Positions 22,399-32,053 of a stretch of DNA of 56,261 nucleotides are shown here, piece after piece; position 1 is the first letter of the stretch, and every line of letters starts with the position of its first letter. The notes under the pieces are model-generated. The model saw only the letters and a program-made list of their open reading frames with translations. It searched no databases and had not been told where the DNA came from. Source of the DNA: Bacteroidaceae bacterium (GTDB taxonomy: Bacteria > Bacteroidota > Bacteroidia > Bacteroidales > Bacteroidaceae); the NCBI GenBank assembly GCA_017548165.1, contig JAFYMW010000006.1:1-56261 (forward strand). The letters are read 5' to 3'. Position numbers and translations under genes: made by a program.

Positions 22399-23665
22399 GC
22401 CGCATCTTCTCTCCTGTAGTGGGATGTGTGATGGTGATGGCAGAGGCATTAAGCCTTAGTGTTTGTGAAGTGGCATCTTCTCGTGTGCCATAAAGTCTGT
22501 CGCCAAGGATGGGATTCTTTAATCCCTCGGAGCAATGCATGCGTAGTTGGTGTGTGCGTCCTGTTTCTGGTGTCAGTAGCAGGTGAGCATGTCCGTTGAT
22601 ATTTCCTATTACCCTGTAGTGTGTCAGTGCACTTTTGCCATGCTCATGGTCTACTATCTGTCGTGGACGGTTTTCTATGTCGGGGCGAAGTGGTAATTCT
22701 ATGACACCTTCCTTGCCAACAGGCATCTCTTGTTCCAATAGCGCGTCGTATGTCTTTTCTATTGCTCTTTGGGCAAATTGTTGGCGCAGGTCTTTTTGGA
22801 TGTTCTCCGTCTTGGCCAGGACAAGCAAACCACTGGTGTCTTGATCCAAACGGTGAGTAGATAGCGCTTGGGTGATGCTTTCTACAGATGGCAGAAATTC
22901 CTTGCCAGGCACGGAAAGCAGACCGGAGGGTTTGTTTACCACTATGATCTCTTTATCTTCGTAGATAGTCTTGAGACGAGATGCAATATCTTGGTAATGT
23001 GTTAGTTCGGGGTCGGCTTCGGCATCAGTGCCTTGTAGCATATGTGCCAATATGGGACGGCAACGGTGGGTACAAGGAGGATAGAATTTATTGTCAGCCG
23101 AGTTCCATTCTGCAATGGCCAACGGACGGATGCCACGACGAAAAGCCTCTTGTAGTAATTTGGGTGCACAACAATCGCCTGCTCCTCCAGGTGGTATGGT
23201 GGGAGAGAATATGTCCAGCAGGTTGGCACTATCGCCACGCACGTTGAGCAGCGAATAACGGGCGAACAACCAGCGCTGAAGGGCACGGGAACGTTCCTTT
23301 CTTTCGTGACGGAGGTCGCACACCTCACGGGCAGAGGCCTTGCCAGAATCCAAGTAATGGTTTATGGCACTTATCTCGGCCTCTTCTTCGAGAAAGTACC
23401 TACCCTCGCCTTGTATATCAAAGATTGGCGGCACAAACCCTGGCTGACAGGTCTTGCCTCCGAGAGTTCCAGAGAATGCGGCAAGATAAGACAAAGCATC
23501 ACCAGACGTCATTTCATCACCAAGCGCGGGGGTGGGTCTGTATATCAACACCCCAAACATCTTTCCCTCCCGAATATCCTTTTGCCATTCGGGTATGGAG
23601 AGATAGTACTCCCTGACCTTTTCCATGGCTGGGATGCACCGAGGGTCGAGGGTATAGATCTTCAT
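22361..23665 (-). CDS. RluA-family pseudouridine synthase with long N-terminal extension
   Basis: A 434-residue protein. The C-terminal part (about 215-434) is an RluA-type pseudouridine synthase, which isomerises uridines in rRNA or tRNA; the catalytic aspartate lies in HRLDQDTSG and the later GRTHQLRMHC segment is intact. The N-terminal 200 residues form an additional domain (EKVREYYLSIPEW, GFVPPIFDIQGEG, then a charged helix rich in Glu/Arg) seen in the long RluA forms of Bacteroidetes and some gammaproteobacteria; no S4 domain is evident. The exact target uridine is unknown. ATG 23665 (MKIYTLDP) fits the domain start. It lies 25 bases behind wbqC, and its last 38 bases overlap the convergent M16 gene. 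Confidence 0.85.
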   Translation of the reverse strand: MKIYTLDPRCIPAMEKVREYYLSIPEWQKDIREGKMFGVLIYRPTPALGDEMTSGDALSYLAAFSGTLGGKTCQPGFVPPIFDIQGEGRYFLEEEAEISAINHYLDSGKASAREVCDLRHERKERSRALQRWLFARYSLLNVRGDSANLLDIFSPTIPPGGAGDCCAPKLLQEAFRRGIRPLAIAEWNSADNKFYPPCTHRCRPILAHMLQGTDAEADPELTHYQDIASRLKTIYEDKEIIVVNKPSGLLSVPGKEFLPSVESITQALSTHRLDQDTSGLLVLAKTENIQKDLRQQFAQRAIEKTYDALLEQEMPVGKEGVIELPLRPDIENRPRQIVDHEHGKSALTHYRVIGNINGHAHLLLTPETGRTHQLRMHCSEGLKNPILGDRLYGTREDATSQTLRLNASAITITHPTTGEKMRLTCTPEWLGSQD

Positions 23666-23690
23666 AGATGCAGTTGAGGCGAAATTCCGT

Positions 23691-24206
23691 TCATAGATAA
23701 TAGACCGACTCTGGCCCCATGTTGAACAATAGGTCCACAATGCTAAGGTCGGGAATGAAACCATGCTTGGAGGCAAAGACCTGATAATAAGGAGTATCGG
23801 CTTGTGGACTTTGGGGTGGTAGCGGTAATGGGTCGAGCAGACGCATCACGGTCTGATGCAGATCTTCGTTGAAATGCGCCAGACGTTCCCAATTGTGCTC
23901 GTGATAAAATGGACGGAAGTCCTCTTCGTAATACTCGAAATATGGTGTCTGCCTGTAACTCGACACAAGTGCATTCCAATGTTGGTGCCTCCAGTTGCCA
24001 TGCTCAGATATCAGAATATCACCAACTGGAGTGCGTCCATGAGGATTCACCACCGGTATGGTCAATGCCAAGGCACCATTTGGTGAGTCAATACGGCAAC
24101 GGTTCATATATGTCTGCTTGCGGTATGGCACAGAAAGGTCAATGACTGCCTCCTCGCGAAGCAGTCTGCGATAATATTCTATGGAACCCAAATACGATGT
24201 GGTCAT
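23691..24206 (-). CDS. WbqC-like family protein
   Basis: A 171-residue protein of the WbqC family, first noted in O-antigen clusters and of uncertain enzymatic role. The features seen are the opening MTTSYLGSIEYYRRLL, the conserved TYMNRCRI segment, and H-x-x-HWNAL followed by SYRQTPYF. It is slightly shorter than many family members, mainly at the C-terminus. In Bacteroidales it is often next to lipoprotein signal-peptidase-type or translation genes; here it is co-transcribed with the RluA-type gene. A TACTTTTG box (24211-24218) with TTTG 19 bases upstream ends four bases from the ATG, so the message is probably leaderless. Confidence 0.85.
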   Translation of the reverse strand: MTTSYLGSIEYYRRLLREEAVIDLSVPYRKQTYMNRCRIDSPNGALALTIPVVNPHGRTPVGDILISEHGNWRHQHWNALVSSYRQTPYFEYYEEDFRPFYHEHNWERLAHFNEDLHQTVMRLLDPLPLPPQSPQADTPYYQVFASKHGFIPDLSIVDLLFNMGPESVYYL

Positions 24207-24210
24207 AAGA

Positions 24211-24241
24211 CAAAAGTAAAGCTTTTTCTTGCCATGGCAAA
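24211..24241 (-). promoter_or_regulatory. Promoter of the wbqC-rluA pair; leaderless start
   Basis: On the minus strand TTTG (24238-24241), 19 bases, TACTTTTG (24211-24218); ATG follows four bases later at 24206. Confidence 0.7.
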
Positions 24242-24324
24242 GCAAAATGTCTTATTTTTGCCAAAACTATGCCCATTGGAGTCTAAAATTAAAGATGTGC
24301 GTGGCATATTTCAAAGAAAAAAAC

Positions 24325-24332
24325 TATCTTTG
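24325..24332 (+). promoter_or_regulatory. -7 box before the GNAT gene
   Basis: TATCTTTG, 36 bases before the ATG at 24369; no clean TTTG at -33. Confidence 0.55.
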
Positions 24333-24368
24333 TGGAAATTATAAGCACATTAACCCTATTAGGAAACT

Positions 24369-25526
24369 ATGTCTGAACTTCAAATCAAACGCATCACCAC
24401 CAAGAGAGAATTGAAGGACTTTGTTCGTTTCAACTATGAAATGTATAAGGATTGCCCCTATGCTGTGCCTGATTTTCTTGAGGACACATTGGACACCTTC
24501 AACAAGGATTACAACGCAGCCTTTGAGTTTTGTGACGCCGATTGGTTTCTTGCCTATAGGGACGGCAAGATAGTTGGACGTGTGGTGGCAATTATAAACA
24601 ATAGGGCCAACCAGAAATGGGGCACCAAGAATGTGCGATTCGGATGGATTGACTTCATTGACGACCTGGAGGTGTGCAGGGCTCTAATCAACACAGTGGA
24701 GCAGTGGGGCAAGGAGCGTGGCATGGACACTATCGTGGGTCCTCTGGGCTTTACCGACCTGGACCAGGAGGGTATGCTTTTCGAGGGTTATGACCAGATG
24801 GGATCAATGTATACGATGTATAACTATCCCTACTACAACGAGCACCTCAAGACTTTGGGCTTTGAAGAGGATGCCGTTTGGGTGGATAGAAGGATTAATA
24901 TCCCAGGCATTGATGGTGAGCATTCTGCCAACCAGCAGAAATTCTTCCGTGTGGCCAAACTTGTTGAGGATAGATATGGTTTCAAGGTGCATAGGTTCAA
25001 GAACAAGAAGGAACTGAAGGAGAGCGGCTACATTCTGAAGGTTTTTGATATCATCAACAAAGCATACCAGAACCTCTATGGCACCAGCGACATGACCAAG
25101 CGCCAGGTAGAGCAATATGCAGAGATGTATCTGCCCTATCTTGACACAAGATTGATATCCATCATTGACAACAAGGAGGGTGAACCGGTGGCAATGGGTA
25201 TATGCATGCCCAATCTTACCAAAGCCATTAAGAAGGCAAAGTCCAAGATGCTGCCCTTTGGATGGTTCCACATGGCAAAGGCACTGTATCTGAAGCATAG
25301 TTCCACTTTGGACCTTTTACTTATAGGCACATTGCCAGAATATCAGGATTCTGGTTGTATCAGTCTGATTTTTGCTGACATAATTACCGCAGCACAAAAA
25401 ATGGGATTCCAGATAGCTGAGTGTTGCCCACAATTGGAAACAAACAGTAAGGCTTTGAGTGTGTGGCGCTCTTTGGATACCGAGGTGACAAAGAGAAGAC
25501 ATACATGGAAGAAGTCGTTGAAATAA
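24369..25526 (+). CDS. GNAT-type N-acetyltransferase-like protein (YghO-like)
   Basis: A 385-residue protein of the two-domain acyltransferase-like family typified by E. coli YghO. It starts MSELQIKRITTKRELKDFVRF; residues 55-80 (FLAYRDGKIVGRVVAIINNRAN) give the beta-strand pair of a GNAT fold; GPLGFTDLDQEGMLFEGYD is a conserved family segment; and the C-terminal half (from about 280) includes a second GNAT-like strand (LLLIGTLPEYQDSGCISLIF). Substrate unknown. parE follows 27 bases downstream and may be co-transcribed, though no functional link is evident. Confidence 0.75.
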   Translation: MSELQIKRITTKRELKDFVRFNYEMYKDCPYAVPDFLEDTLDTFNKDYNAAFEFCDADWFLAYRDGKIVGRVVAIINNRANQKWGTKNVRFGWIDFIDDLEVCRALINTVEQWGKERGMDTIVGPLGFTDLDQEGMLFEGYDQMGSMYTMYNYPYYNEHLKTLGFEEDAVWVDRRINIPGIDGEHSANQQKFFRVAKLVEDRYGFKVHRFKNKKELKESGYILKVFDIINKAYQNLYGTSDMTKRQVEQYAEMYLPYLDTRLISIIDNKEGEPVAMGICMPNLTKAIKKAKSKMLPFGWFHMAKALYLKHSSTLDLLLIGTLPEYQDSGCISLIFADIITAAQKMGFQIAECCPQLETNSKALSVWRSLDTEVTKRRHTWKKSLK

Positions 25527-25553
25527 AATACCATCTACCTTATTTACCCAAGC

Positions 25554-27572
25554 ATGGAAAACAACATAGACACCGTATCTTCGGAACAGATTATATACGA
25601 TGAGGCCAATATCCGTCACCTCTCCGATATGGAACATGTCAGGACACGTCCTGGTATGTATATTGGTAGACTTGGCGATGGACAGCAGCCAGAGGATGGT
25701 ATATATGTTCTTTTGAAGGAAGTCATAGACAACAGTATTGACGAGTTCAAGATGAACGCCGGCAAGCGCATAGAGGTGGAGCTTATGGACAACCTCTGTG
25801 CCAGCATTCGCGACTATGGCCGTGGCATACCTCAGGGTAAACTTGTTGAGGCGGTGTCGATGTTGAATACGGGTGGTAAGTATGATTCCAAGGCTTTTAA
25901 AAAGAGTGTGGGTTTGAATGGTGTGGGTCTTAAGGCGGTAAATGCTTTGAGCAGTCATTTCGAGGCGCATTCGTATCGCGACGGACAGGTTAGAAAAACT
26001 ATTTTTGAGAAGGGTATGCTCGTTAGTGATGTTACCGAGGAAACCCAGGACGAGAATGGTACGTACATCTATTTCGAACCAGATGCCACATTGTTCAAAC
26101 ACTATAAGTTCCGCAACGAGTTCATAGAGATAATGTTGCGCAACTACACCTACTTGAACACAGGTTTGACCATAATGTTCAATGGTAGGCGCATACATTC
26201 CAGAGACGGTCTTTCCGACTTGCTCAACGATCGTATGGACTATGAGGCTTTGTATCCCATTTGTCATCTCAGGGGTGAGGATATTGAGATAGCATTTACG
26301 CATACCAAGCAGAATGGTGAGGAGTATTACTCCTTTGTCAATGGTCAGCATACCACATTGGGCGGTACTCATCAGGCAGCTTTCAAGAAATATATTGCTG
26401 AGGTTATCAAGGACTATTCGGGCAAGAACTATGAATATGGCGATATCCGTAATGGTCTTGTGGCGGCTATAAGTATCAACATCCAGGAACCGATGTTCGA
26501 GAGTCAGACCAAGGTGAAGTTGGGCTCACAAACCACAGCTCCCGAGGGTGGCATCAGCATCGATAAGTTCATCGGCGATTTTGTCAAGGCACAGGTAGAC
26601 AATTTCCTGCATAAGAATACCGATATTGCCGATATCATTCTTGCCAAAGTTCAGGAGAGCGAGAAGATACGTAAGGAGATGGCTGGTGTGGCAAAGAAGG
26701 CCAGAGAGATGAGCAAGAAAGCCAATCTTCACAACAGGAAGTTGCGAGATTGTCGAGTACATCTGTCTGATACCAGGGGCACTCAGCAGGAAGAGTCATG
26801 TATCTTTATCACCGAGGGTGACTCTGCGAGCGGAAGTATCACCAAGAGCCGTGATGTAAACACACAGGCCGTATTCTCTCTTCGTGGTAAGCCCCTGAAT
26901 TGTTTTGGTATGACCAAGAAGGTATGCTATGAAAACGAGGAATTCAACCTGCTTCAGGCTGCGCTGAATATTGAGGATGGTCTTGAGGGATTAAGGTACA
27001 ACAAGGTTATTGTTGCCACCGATGCCGATGTCGATGGTATGCATATTCGCCTGCTCATGATTACCTTCTTTCTGCAATTTTTCCCTGACCTGATAAAGAA
27101 AGGACATGTGTATATCCTGCAGACTCCTCTTTTCCGTGTTCGCAATCGCAAGAGTAAAGTGAGCAAGAAAAAGATAGAGGCAATAGAAAAGGAACTTAAG
27201 GCTTTTGATGAAGGAGAGGAGGCACAAGAGAGTGCCGACTATAGTCGTTCTACTTTGCACAAACGTCACATATCTTTCGGTAGCGATTTCATTACACAGT
27301 ACTGCTATACCGAAGATGAACGTCTTCAAGCCATTGCCGACCTTGGTCCCGACCCAGAGATAACACGTTTTAAAGGTTTGGGTGAGATTAGTCCCGACGA
27401 GTTCAAGAATTTCATCGGTCCCGACATCCGATTGGAGAATGTTACTTTGAGCAAGGGCGACCAGGTGGCAGAGTTGCTTGAATATTATATGGGCAAGAAC
27501 ACTATGGATCGTCAGAATTTTATCATCGATAATCTTGTTATCGAAGAGGACTTTGCCGAGGAGTATGAATAA
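25554..27572 (+). CDS. parE: DNA topoisomerase IV subunit B (GyrB-like type IIA subunit)
   Basis: A 672-residue ATPase subunit of a type IIA topoisomerase that separates linked chromosomes. The N-terminal GHKL ATPase has [20 protein letters not shown] (with the ATP-base/magnesium Glu and Asn) and the [11 protein letters not shown] lid; the TOPRIM domain has [14 protein letters not shown] and [10 protein letters not shown]. The EGDSASGS form and overall length suit the Bacteroidetes ParE rather than GyrB (EGDSAGGSAKQ). Its last 8 bases overlap coaD. Confidence 0.9.
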   Translation: MENNIDTVSSEQIIYDEANIRHLSDMEHVRTRPGMYIGRLGDGQQPEDGIYVLLKEVIDNSIDEFKMNAGKRIEVELMDNLCASIRDYGRGIPQGKLVEAVSMLNTGGKYDSKAFKKSVGLNGVGLKAVNALSSHFEAHSYRDGQVRKTIFEKGMLVSDVTEETQDENGTYIYFEPDATLFKHYKFRNEFIEIMLRNYTYLNTGLTIMFNGRRIHSRDGLSDLLNDRMDYEALYPICHLRGEDIEIAFTHTKQNGEEYYSFVNGQHTTLGGTHQAAFKKYIAEVIKDYSGKNYEYGDIRNGLVAAISINIQEPMFESQTKVKLGSQTTAPEGGISIDKFIGDFVKAQVDNFLHKNTDIADIILAKVQESEKIRKEMAGVAKKAREMSKKANLHNRKLRDCRVHLSDTRGTQQEESCIFITEGDSASGSITKSRDVNTQAVFSLRGKPLNCFGMTKKVCYENEEFNLLQAALNIEDGLEGLRYNKVIVATDADVDGMHIRLLMITFFLQFFPDLIKKGHVYILQTPLFRVRNRKSKVSKKKIEAIEKELKAFDEGEEAQESADYSRSTLHKRHISFGSDFITQYCYTEDERLQAIADLGPDPEITRFKGLGEISPDEFKNFIGPDIRLENVTLSKGDQVAELLEYYMGKNTMDRQNFIIDNLVIEEDFAEEYE

Positions 27573-28023
27573 GGCTGTTTTTCCAGGGTCGTTCGACCCT
27601 TTTACCATTGGTCATGCCAATCTTGTTGAAAGGGGACTGAAACTTTTCAACGAAATCATCATTGCTGTAGGGTATAACGGAAGTAAGTCCGGTTGGCTTT
27701 CTCCCGAAGAGAGGGTGCGTGCCCTGAAGGAGTTTTACAAGGATATGCCAAGGGTTAGAGTTGAGGGATATTCCGGCCTTACGGTTGACTTTGCTCAATC
27801 ACAGGGGGCTGGTTTTATACTTCGTGGAGTGCGTTCGGTCAAGGATTACGAGTACGAACTTGGCATTGCCGATATAAATTCCCGTTTGGCAGATGTGGAA
27901 ACCATAGTTCTGCTTGCCGATCCTCTTGTGTCTGCAATATCCAGTAGTGTGGTGCGCGAACTGCATCACTTCGGACGCGATATCAGCGAGTGGTTGCCCA
28001 AAGGATTAAAATACAAATTTTAG
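27565..28023 (+). CDS. coaD: Phosphopantetheine adenylyltransferase
   Basis: A 152-residue enzyme of coenzyme A synthesis that transfers AMP from ATP to 4'-phosphopantetheine. The nucleotidyltransferase motif [10 protein letters not shown] is at residues 7-16 (usually TxGH) and ISSSVVRE is the C-terminal ISSTxxR-type motif. The length is standard. It starts at ATG 27565 inside the end of parE (8-base overlap in another frame), showing translational coupling. Confidence 0.95.
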   Translation: MNKAVFPGSFDPFTIGHANLVERGLKLFNEIIIAVGYNGSKSGWLSPEERVRALKEFYKDMPRVRVEGYSGLTVDFAQSQGAGFILRGVRSVKDYEYELGIADINSRLADVETIVLLADPLVSAISSSVVRELHHFGRDISEWLPKGLKYKF

Positions 28024-28048
28024 TACATACATAATAAATATATAGAAG

Positions 28049-29614
28049 ATGAAGAAGTTTGTCGTATTACTTTCCCTTATATTTTCAGTAGCTTCTGGTG
28101 TTTTGGCTCAGAATGACTTTGAGGCACAGATGAGAAAGCTTGTTATCTCTACTCTCACCATATCCGAACACTATGTTGACACGGTTAATACCGAGAAACT
28201 TGTTGAAGATGCCATTCGTGGCATGCTCGAAAAGCTAGATCCACATTCGCAATATAGTACGGCAGAACAGACCAAAAAGCTCAATGAACCATTGCAGGGC
28301 TCTTTTGATGGTATTGGCATACAGTTCAATATCTTGGACGATACATTGATGGTAATTCAAACCGTAACCAATGGTCCTTCCGAGAAGGCTGGTGTTATGG
28401 CAGGAGATATGATTCTGTCTGTTAACGATACAACTATTTCCGGTGTCAAGATGGCTCAAGACGATATTGTGAAGCGTCTTAGGGGCCCCAGAGGAACTAA
28501 GGCTCGTCTTGGCCTCAAGCGTGAAGGTATCGACGAAACAATATATATAGATGTGACGCGCGACAAGATTCCTATGAATTCTGTCGATGCAGCATTCATG
28601 CTTACCTCTGAGACAGGATTGATTCGTTTCAGCAACTTTGCCATGACCACTCATCAGGAGGTTGTGGATGCCATCGCCAAACTTAGGGAGCAGGGTATGA
28701 CCAACCTTATTCTTGATGTAACACAGAATGGTGGTGGCTATCTGCAAGCTGCAGCACAGATAGCCAGCGAGTTTATTCCCAAAGGTGAGATGATAGTGTA
28801 CACCAAAGGTCGTGCCTATGGCAACCAAGAGTTTAAGAGTCTGGGTGGTGATGCCTTCCAGAAAGGTAAGGTAGCAGTGCTCGTTGATGAATACTCCGCT
28901 TCTGCTGCAGAAATTCTTGCTGGTGCCATACAGGATCACGATAGGGGTTTGGTTGTGGGGCGTCGTACCTTTGGCAAGGGCTTGGTACAGCGACCTGTAA
29001 ATCTCCCCGATGGTAGTATGATACGACTCACTATCTCCAAATACTACACCCCCAGTGGTCGTTGTATTCAGAAACCTTACGAGAAGGGTAAGGAGAAGGA
29101 GTATCGTATGGATGTCATCAATCGTTTCAATAATGGTGAACTTACCAATGCCGATAGTATCCACTTTCCCGATTCTTTGAAATTTCTGACGCTGAAGAAA
29201 GGTCGTACAGTATATGGTGGCGGTGGTATCATGCCCGACTATTTTGTGCCACTCGACACAACAAAGAATACCAATCTGTATCGTCAGATTGTTGCCAAGA
29301 GAATCCTTGTTGATGCCAACCTGCGATATCTTGCCAAGAATAGAACAAAGATAAAGGAGAAATATCCTACCTTCGAAGATTATAAGAAGAAATTTAAAGT
29401 CCCCGAGGTTATCATCAGTAATATTTTTGCTGATGCCGAAAAACAGATAAAGGGAGATTTCTCTGCCGAAGAGAAGGAGAAAACTACTGGATTATTAAGA
29501 CAGATGCTCAGAGCACTCATTGCTCGTGACCTCTGGGATATGAACGAATACTTTGCTATCATCTACGAAGACGATGATATCGTCAACAAGGCACTTCAAT
29601 TGTTGGAGGAATAG
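28049..29614 (+). CDS. C-terminal processing peptidase (S41 family)
   Basis: A 521-residue periplasmic serine protease. A signal peptide (residues 1-20, ending GVLA/QN) is followed by a helical N-terminal region, a PDZ domain (about 78-165, GIGIQFNIL to AGDMILSVNDTTI) and the S41 catalytic core, with the Ser-Lys dyad at S285 (EYSASAAEIL) and K310 (RTFGKGLVQ), 25 residues apart as in Prc. The C-terminal extension (about 400-521) is rich in charged residues. It lies 25 bases after coaD and 19 before ybeY. The family trims C-termini of envelope proteins. Confidence 0.93.
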   Translation: MKKFVVLLSLIFSVASGVLAQNDFEAQMRKLVISTLTISEHYVDTVNTEKLVEDAIRGMLEKLDPHSQYSTAEQTKKLNEPLQGSFDGIGIQFNILDDTLMVIQTVTNGPSEKAGVMAGDMILSVNDTTISGVKMAQDDIVKRLRGPRGTKARLGLKREGIDETIYIDVTRDKIPMNSVDAAFMLTSETGLIRFSNFAMTTHQEVVDAIAKLREQGMTNLILDVTQNGGGYLQAAAQIASEFIPKGEMIVYTKGRAYGNQEFKSLGGDAFQKGKVAVLVDEYSASAAEILAGAIQDHDRGLVVGRRTFGKGLVQRPVNLPDGSMIRLTISKYYTPSGRCIQKPYEKGKEKEYRMDVINRFNNGELTNADSIHFPDSLKFLTLKKGRTVYGGGGIMPDYFVPLDTTKNTNLYRQIVAKRILVDANLRYLAKNRTKIKEKYPTFEDYKKKFKVPEVIISNIFADAEKQIKGDFSAEEKEKTTGLLRQMLRALIARDLWDMNEYFAIIYEDDDIVNKALQLLEE

Positions 29615-29633
29615 AGTATCTGTTTCTAAGGTA

Positions 29634-30044
29634 ATGATAACATACAATAGTGTTAATGTGGCATGTCCGTCTTTGGATCAGCCCAAGGTGACGGAGTGGA
29701 TTAATGCCGTGGCTTGCTCTTATGGCAAGAAGATAGATGTGGTGAACTATATCTTTGTTGACGACGAGGAAATCCTTCGCATCAATCGTCAGTTTATCGG
29801 TCACGACTATTATACCGACCATATAGGTTTCGATACCAGTCAGGGTAGCTTCCTCTCTGGTGATACCTACATTTCTCTCGATACTGTGCGCACCAATGCT
29901 GAGAAGTTCGGCACCACTTTCGACGACGAACTACACCGCGTCATCATCCATAGTATCCTACACCTCTGTGGTCTCGAAGACCATACCCCAGAAGAACGCC
30001 AACAGATGGAGGAAGCAGAAAATGTTGCCCTCTCAATGTTGTGA
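29634..30044 (+). CDS. ybeY: Endoribonuclease YbeY (16S rRNA maturation)
   Basis: A 136-residue metal-dependent RNase needed for 16S rRNA 3'-end processing and ribosome quality control. The metal-binding region reads HRVIIHSILHLCGLEDH. The first two histidines keep the HxxxH spacing, but the third is one residue further away than in the common HGxLHLxGYDH form, so the third ligand should be checked. The start at ATG 29634 (MITYNSVNV) follows the S41 gene by 19 bases and leaves out upstream codons that overlap that gene. Confidence 0.88.
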   Translation: MITYNSVNVACPSLDQPKVTEWINAVACSYGKKIDVVNYIFVDDEEILRINRQFIGHDYYTDHIGFDTSQGSFLSGDTYISLDTVRTNAEKFGTTFDDELHRVIIHSILHLCGLEDHTPEERQQMEEAENVALSML

Positions 30045-30136
30045 ATGGAAAGGAACGTTTAGCGAGAGAAATAGAATACGGATAAAAACGTTCATCGCTC
30101 CACCAGCCACTCGTCGATATTGCGAGTTTCGTTGCT

Positions 30137-30370
30137 TTGGAGGAAATCAGTATTCCGAATACTGTCAGGGATATAGGCGAATATACCTTCTTTCATTGTC
30201 GAAACCTGAAAAATGTTTACATACACAGCACCATACCACCTACTGTTTCCCGAATCTTTGCAGATAATCACAAGGATTTGACAATACATGTTCCCGAATC
30301 ATCCGTAGAGGCTTATCGCAGTGCGCAGCATTGGAGGGAAATGAATATTAAGGGGATGAGCGGTGAGTGA
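30137..30370 (+). pseudogene. C-terminal remnant of a BspA-type leucine-rich-repeat protein
   Basis: The frame (opening further upstream near 30089, HQPLVDIASFVALEEISIPNTV) encodes about two LRR_5 repeats: EEISIPNTVRDIGEYTFFHCRNLKNVYIHSTIPPTV, then a closing VPESSVEAYRSAQHWREM segment typical of the last repeat of BspA-like surface proteins. There is no signal peptide, no start region and no promoter, and a stop lies just upstream, so only the C-terminal tail is left. Such genes expand and decay rapidly in Prevotella and relatives. Confidence 0.65.
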
Positions 30371-30402
30371 ACGGAAAACAGAGAGGTGAAAACGGAAAAT
30401 AG
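30369..30402. repeat. Inverted copy of the TTCCGTTTTC-type repeat
   Basis: Reading GAACGGAAAACAG then GAAAACGGAAAAT, this is the reverse complement of the repeat seen at 5438-5485 and inside feoAB. Confidence 0.4.
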
Positions 30403-30491
30403 CGAGTAATCGATAGAAATGGAACGCGAATTTGTTCTCACATAACTTTATTCCCAATTGCTGTTGTTGAGCTTAATGAGGGACTTGGGAT

Positions 30492-30530
30492 GAAAAATAC
30501 CCTGTAGCGATTTGGTGCTACAGGGTATTT
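30492..30530 (-). terminator. Rho-independent terminator after pepC
   Basis: TACCCTGTAGC (30498-30508) and GCTACAGGGTA (30517-30527) form an 11-base-pair stem with an 8-base loop; on the minus strand it is followed by TTTTTC. Confidence 0.85.
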
Positions 30531-30553
30531 GTGAAGTTAAAGGGGGTATTGTT

Positions 30554-31951
30554 TTACTGTTCGCCCATGAACATGGGATCCCAAGCAGGCAGGAGGATGG
30601 GTTTCTGCTCAGTGAGCTTGAGAATCTTCTTGGGGATGTATTTCTTATGAACAACAACGCGGAACATATATTCGTTGAACCATTCGTTGGTCATAATCAG
30701 GTAACCATTGTGACCGCTTGAAGCGCCCCATGAGTTTTCTACCTTCCACTTGATGGGGTTGCCCTTGTCGTCGAGGTCAACAGCCATGAGGGTCATGGCA
30801 TGTGAAGAACCAGAGTCGCGGGTTTGTATGCGTTGCTTCTTGTTCATACCGAAGGTGGTGCCAAGAAGTGAGTTGTAGTCCCATGCCTGGATGTCAAGGA
30901 TGCCCTTGTTGCTATCGAGGAACTTGCCAACATCGCAAGAGAAATACATCTGTGTAGAATCCTTGAGCGAAGCAATGGCAAGGGGAGCAAGGTCCTTGAT
31001 GTCGAGATTGAGGTAGAGCCAGTTGTGACCATCATGGACATGGCGGTCCATGTCTATCTCGTATACCTTATTATATGGACGAGATGGATCGTTCATGAGC
31101 ATGATATAGTCGTTCTGTAGGTCGCCAGCCTCGGCGCAGTATTCCTTGTAGAACTCCATGGGAGTGTACTTCTTCAACTCAGATAGAGGCTTGCCACTAT
31201 TGTCGCGTGGTGCCCAAAGGAACTCTTGTACGGGTTCGCCATAGGCCAATACCAACATCTGGTAGATGGTCTTGAGTTGTTCAACCTTGTATGCTTGCAA
31301 CTGAGCCTCGGTTTTGCCCTGTTGTGCCTGTTCGCGCAGGTTGATGGCAATTTCACGAAGCTTGCGCTTCAGATGACCATCAATCTCATTGGTATTGTTG
31401 CTTGCCCATGTCTCGGGTTGTACCTCGCTAGGAACAAGGCCGTACTTGCTCACCAAGTCGGCAACACCAGTGTATGTGCCACCGTCGGACAGGGGATTCT
31501 GCATGAGCCATTGTACCTTCTGGTGGTCGATGTCCTCGTTGCGAGTGTCTATGATGCCTTGAAGGAAGAGATTTGACTTCTCCAACTGGTCGTAGAAGAA
31601 AAGGTATAGGTGGCTGAACTGGAAACCGCTGATGCCCATCTTCTTCATGGCCTTGTTGCGAAGAACGTTGAGGCCAGTGAACATCCAACAGCGACCGCTA
31701 CTTTGCTGGTTGGTGATACCTGTATTGCGTATATCCACAGAGAAGTGGGTATTTTCGCCTGTGGTGTTGACAACGGGGCGAAGTGCAAGTTTCTTGAAAC
31801 TACCATTGCTTACTACACTCTGGCGTGCACGATCGGCAGCATTGCCTTCGTAGCTTTGCTTCAGTGTGGAGAGAATCTCGGGTGTGATATTCTGTGCAGA
31901 GGCGGCTAATGATAGCGCGCCTGCTGCCAGGATGGATAGGATTTTCTTCAT
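30554..31951 (-). CDS. Secreted C1B cysteine peptidase (aminopeptidase C/bleomycin hydrolase type)
   Basis: A 465-residue papain-fold peptidase with a signal peptide (MKKILSILAAGALSLAASAQ). The catalytic cysteine is C88 in QQSSGRCWMFTG; the histidine lies in SSHAMTLMAVD and the asparagine in VENSWG near the C-terminus. Cytoplasmic homologues form hexameric barrels that remove N-terminal amino acids; the export signal here, common in Bacteroidales, moves that activity to the periplasm or surface for peptide digestion. The gene lies downstream of the GH84 gene, separated by a large hairpin, and ends at a strong terminator. Confidence 0.92.
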   Translation of the reverse strand: MKKILSILAAGALSLAASAQNITPEILSTLKQSYEGNAADRARQSVVSNGSFKKLALRPVVNTTGENTHFSVDIRNTGITNQQSSGRCWMFTGLNVLRNKAMKKMGISGFQFSHLYLFFYDQLEKSNLFLQGIIDTRNEDIDHQKVQWLMQNPLSDGGTYTGVADLVSKYGLVPSEVQPETWASNNTNEIDGHLKRKLREIAINLREQAQQGKTEAQLQAYKVEQLKTIYQMLVLAYGEPVQEFLWAPRDNSGKPLSELKKYTPMEFYKEYCAEAGDLQNDYIMLMNDPSRPYNKVYEIDMDRHVHDGHNWLYLNLDIKDLAPLAIASLKDSTQMYFSCDVGKFLDSNKGILDIQAWDYNSLLGTTFGMNKKQRIQTRDSGSSHAMTLMAVDLDDKGNPIKWKVENSWGASSGHNGYLIMTNEWFNEYMFRVVVHKKYIPKKILKLTEQKPILLPAWDPMFMGEQ

Positions 31952-31975
31952 TGGGAAATGTATTGTAGGGGGTAG

Positions 31976-32026
31976 TCTAGAGAATCTATATGAACTAGAT
32001 GTTCTAAAAATTCTAGATTCTCTAGA
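31976..32026. repeat. Long hairpin between the GH84 and pepC genes
   Basis: TCTAGAGAATCTA (31976-31988) pairs perfectly with TAGATTCTCTAGA (32014-32026); the loop contains the smaller dyad GAAC-TAGAT-GTTC. On the plus strand it is followed by TATTTTTC; on the transcribed minus strand by ACTACCCCC, so it is not a good terminator for the GH84 gene. Confidence 0.6.
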
Positions 32027-32053
32027 TATTTTTCGCTAATCGCTCAACTTTTA

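Larger units (their letters stand above)
30045..30553. other. Intergenic stretch with gene remnant, repeats and a terminator
   Basis: Bases 30052-30072 resemble the outer part of the 60-bp promoter repeat (GGAACGTTTAGCGAGAGAAA). Then come the BspA-type remnant (30137-30370), an inverted TTCCGTTTTC-type repeat copy (30369-30402), an AGCGAGTAATCG segment and the pepC terminator. No intact gene is seen. Confidence 0.5.
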
